Positions 37,065-37,156 of a stretch of 37,156 bases of DNA are shown here, one piece after another. The stretch lies in the IMG/VR virus record IMGVR_UViG_3300031951_000553, positions 1 to 37,156 of that record, one strand, 5' to 3'. Each line of letters begins with the position of its first letter. The stretch's first letter is position 1. Both the position numbers and the translations under genes were made by a program. Source of the DNA: a virus. The notes beneath the pieces were generated by a model. That model searched no databases, was not told the origin of the DNA, and saw only the letters and a list, made by a program, of their open reading frames with translations.

Positions 37065-37156
37065 GAGGCTATGCTCCTTAATGCGTCAATTGCTGATTTG
37101 CCAGTAGTTCCAGCAAGTTCATTACAGATACCATTTAAATCTTTATAAGCAGAAGG
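37061..37156 (-). CDS. C-terminal 31 residues of an upstream structural gene
   Basis: The frame is open from the window edge and reads ...LNGICNELAGTTGKSAIDAL and stops at 37061. NELAGTTGKSAIDAL resembles the end segments of small head or connector proteins. Most of the gene lies outside the window. It is not in frame with the truncated capsid gene at the other edge if the two ends are joined. Confidence 0.5.
   Translation of the reverse strand, partial: PSAYKDLNGICNELAGTTGKSAIDALRSIAS

Noticed and set aside
1-37156. Closing the window into a complete circle
   Set aside because: The truncated capsid frame at the left edge does not continue in frame into the right edge; a stop is met after four codons, and no terminal repeat is visible. 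Part of the genome is missing.

Overview
The window is most of a tailed-phage genome. It is AT-rich, densely packed, and probably infects a low-GC actinobacterium, for example one of the small freshwater planktonic lineages. The host assignment rests mainly on a complete WhiB-like gene, a transcription-factor family confined to Actinobacteria and their phages, and on several small genes that look like actinophage families. Metagenomic origin is likely but cannot be shown from sequence. No integrase, classical repressor, DNA polymerase, tRNA or CRISPR array was seen, so the phage looks lytic and seems to rely on a host replicase.

Layout. (A) 1-12770, minus strand, late head module read right to left: large terminase, portal, a proteasome-like Ntn-hydrolase in the slot of the maturation protease, two small proteins, a 1689-residue giant protein, two further probable virion-internal proteins, scaffold, and the first 23 codons of the probable major capsid gene, cut by the window edge. 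(B) 12771-13395, AT-rich divergent control region with hairpins, a perfect 20-bp palindrome and a plus-strand terminator without an upstream gene. (C) 13396-18135, plus strand, about 18 very small, mostly overlapping early genes: SprT-like metallopeptidase, mini zinc-ribbon proteins, WhiB, a membrane-anchored transglycosylase-like protein and an FmdB-type zinc ribbon. (D) 18141-24004, minus strand, converging on C: a sigma-like factor, several PD-(D/E)XK nuclease candidates, an Nmad1/DUF1599-like protein, a two-part primase, a RecA/DnaB-type ATPase, an ssDNA-binding-like zinc protein and a Cas4/RecB-like nuclease in two pieces. (E) 24005-24309, AT-rich non-coding region with a strong minus-strand terminator. 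(F) 24310-37156, minus strand, tail and lysis module: connector/adaptor, long fibre, an array of related beta-rich proteins, a propeller-like tail protein, an exported Pro/Glu-rich protein, small membrane proteins, a methyltransferase, a CHAP endolysin and a holin candidate.

If the genome is circular or circularly permuted, one late transcript could start upstream of terL, pass the capsid gene and the part missing from this window, continue through tail and lysis genes, and stop at 24228-24272. The early region (12.8-24.2 kb) would then lie between the two ends of the late operon. The absence of a tape-measure gene, with an adaptor, fibre and giant internal-protein candidate present, suggests a short-tailed (podovirus-like) virion; this is an inference.

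The strongest unexplained signal is a 10-bp palindrome, GTCTTAAGAC, and close variants. Twenty-five copies of its core CTTAAG fall within 13.1-21.8 kb against seven in the rest of the window, often at gene junctions and directly before ribosome-binding sites. It looks like a distributed operator system restricted to the early region.
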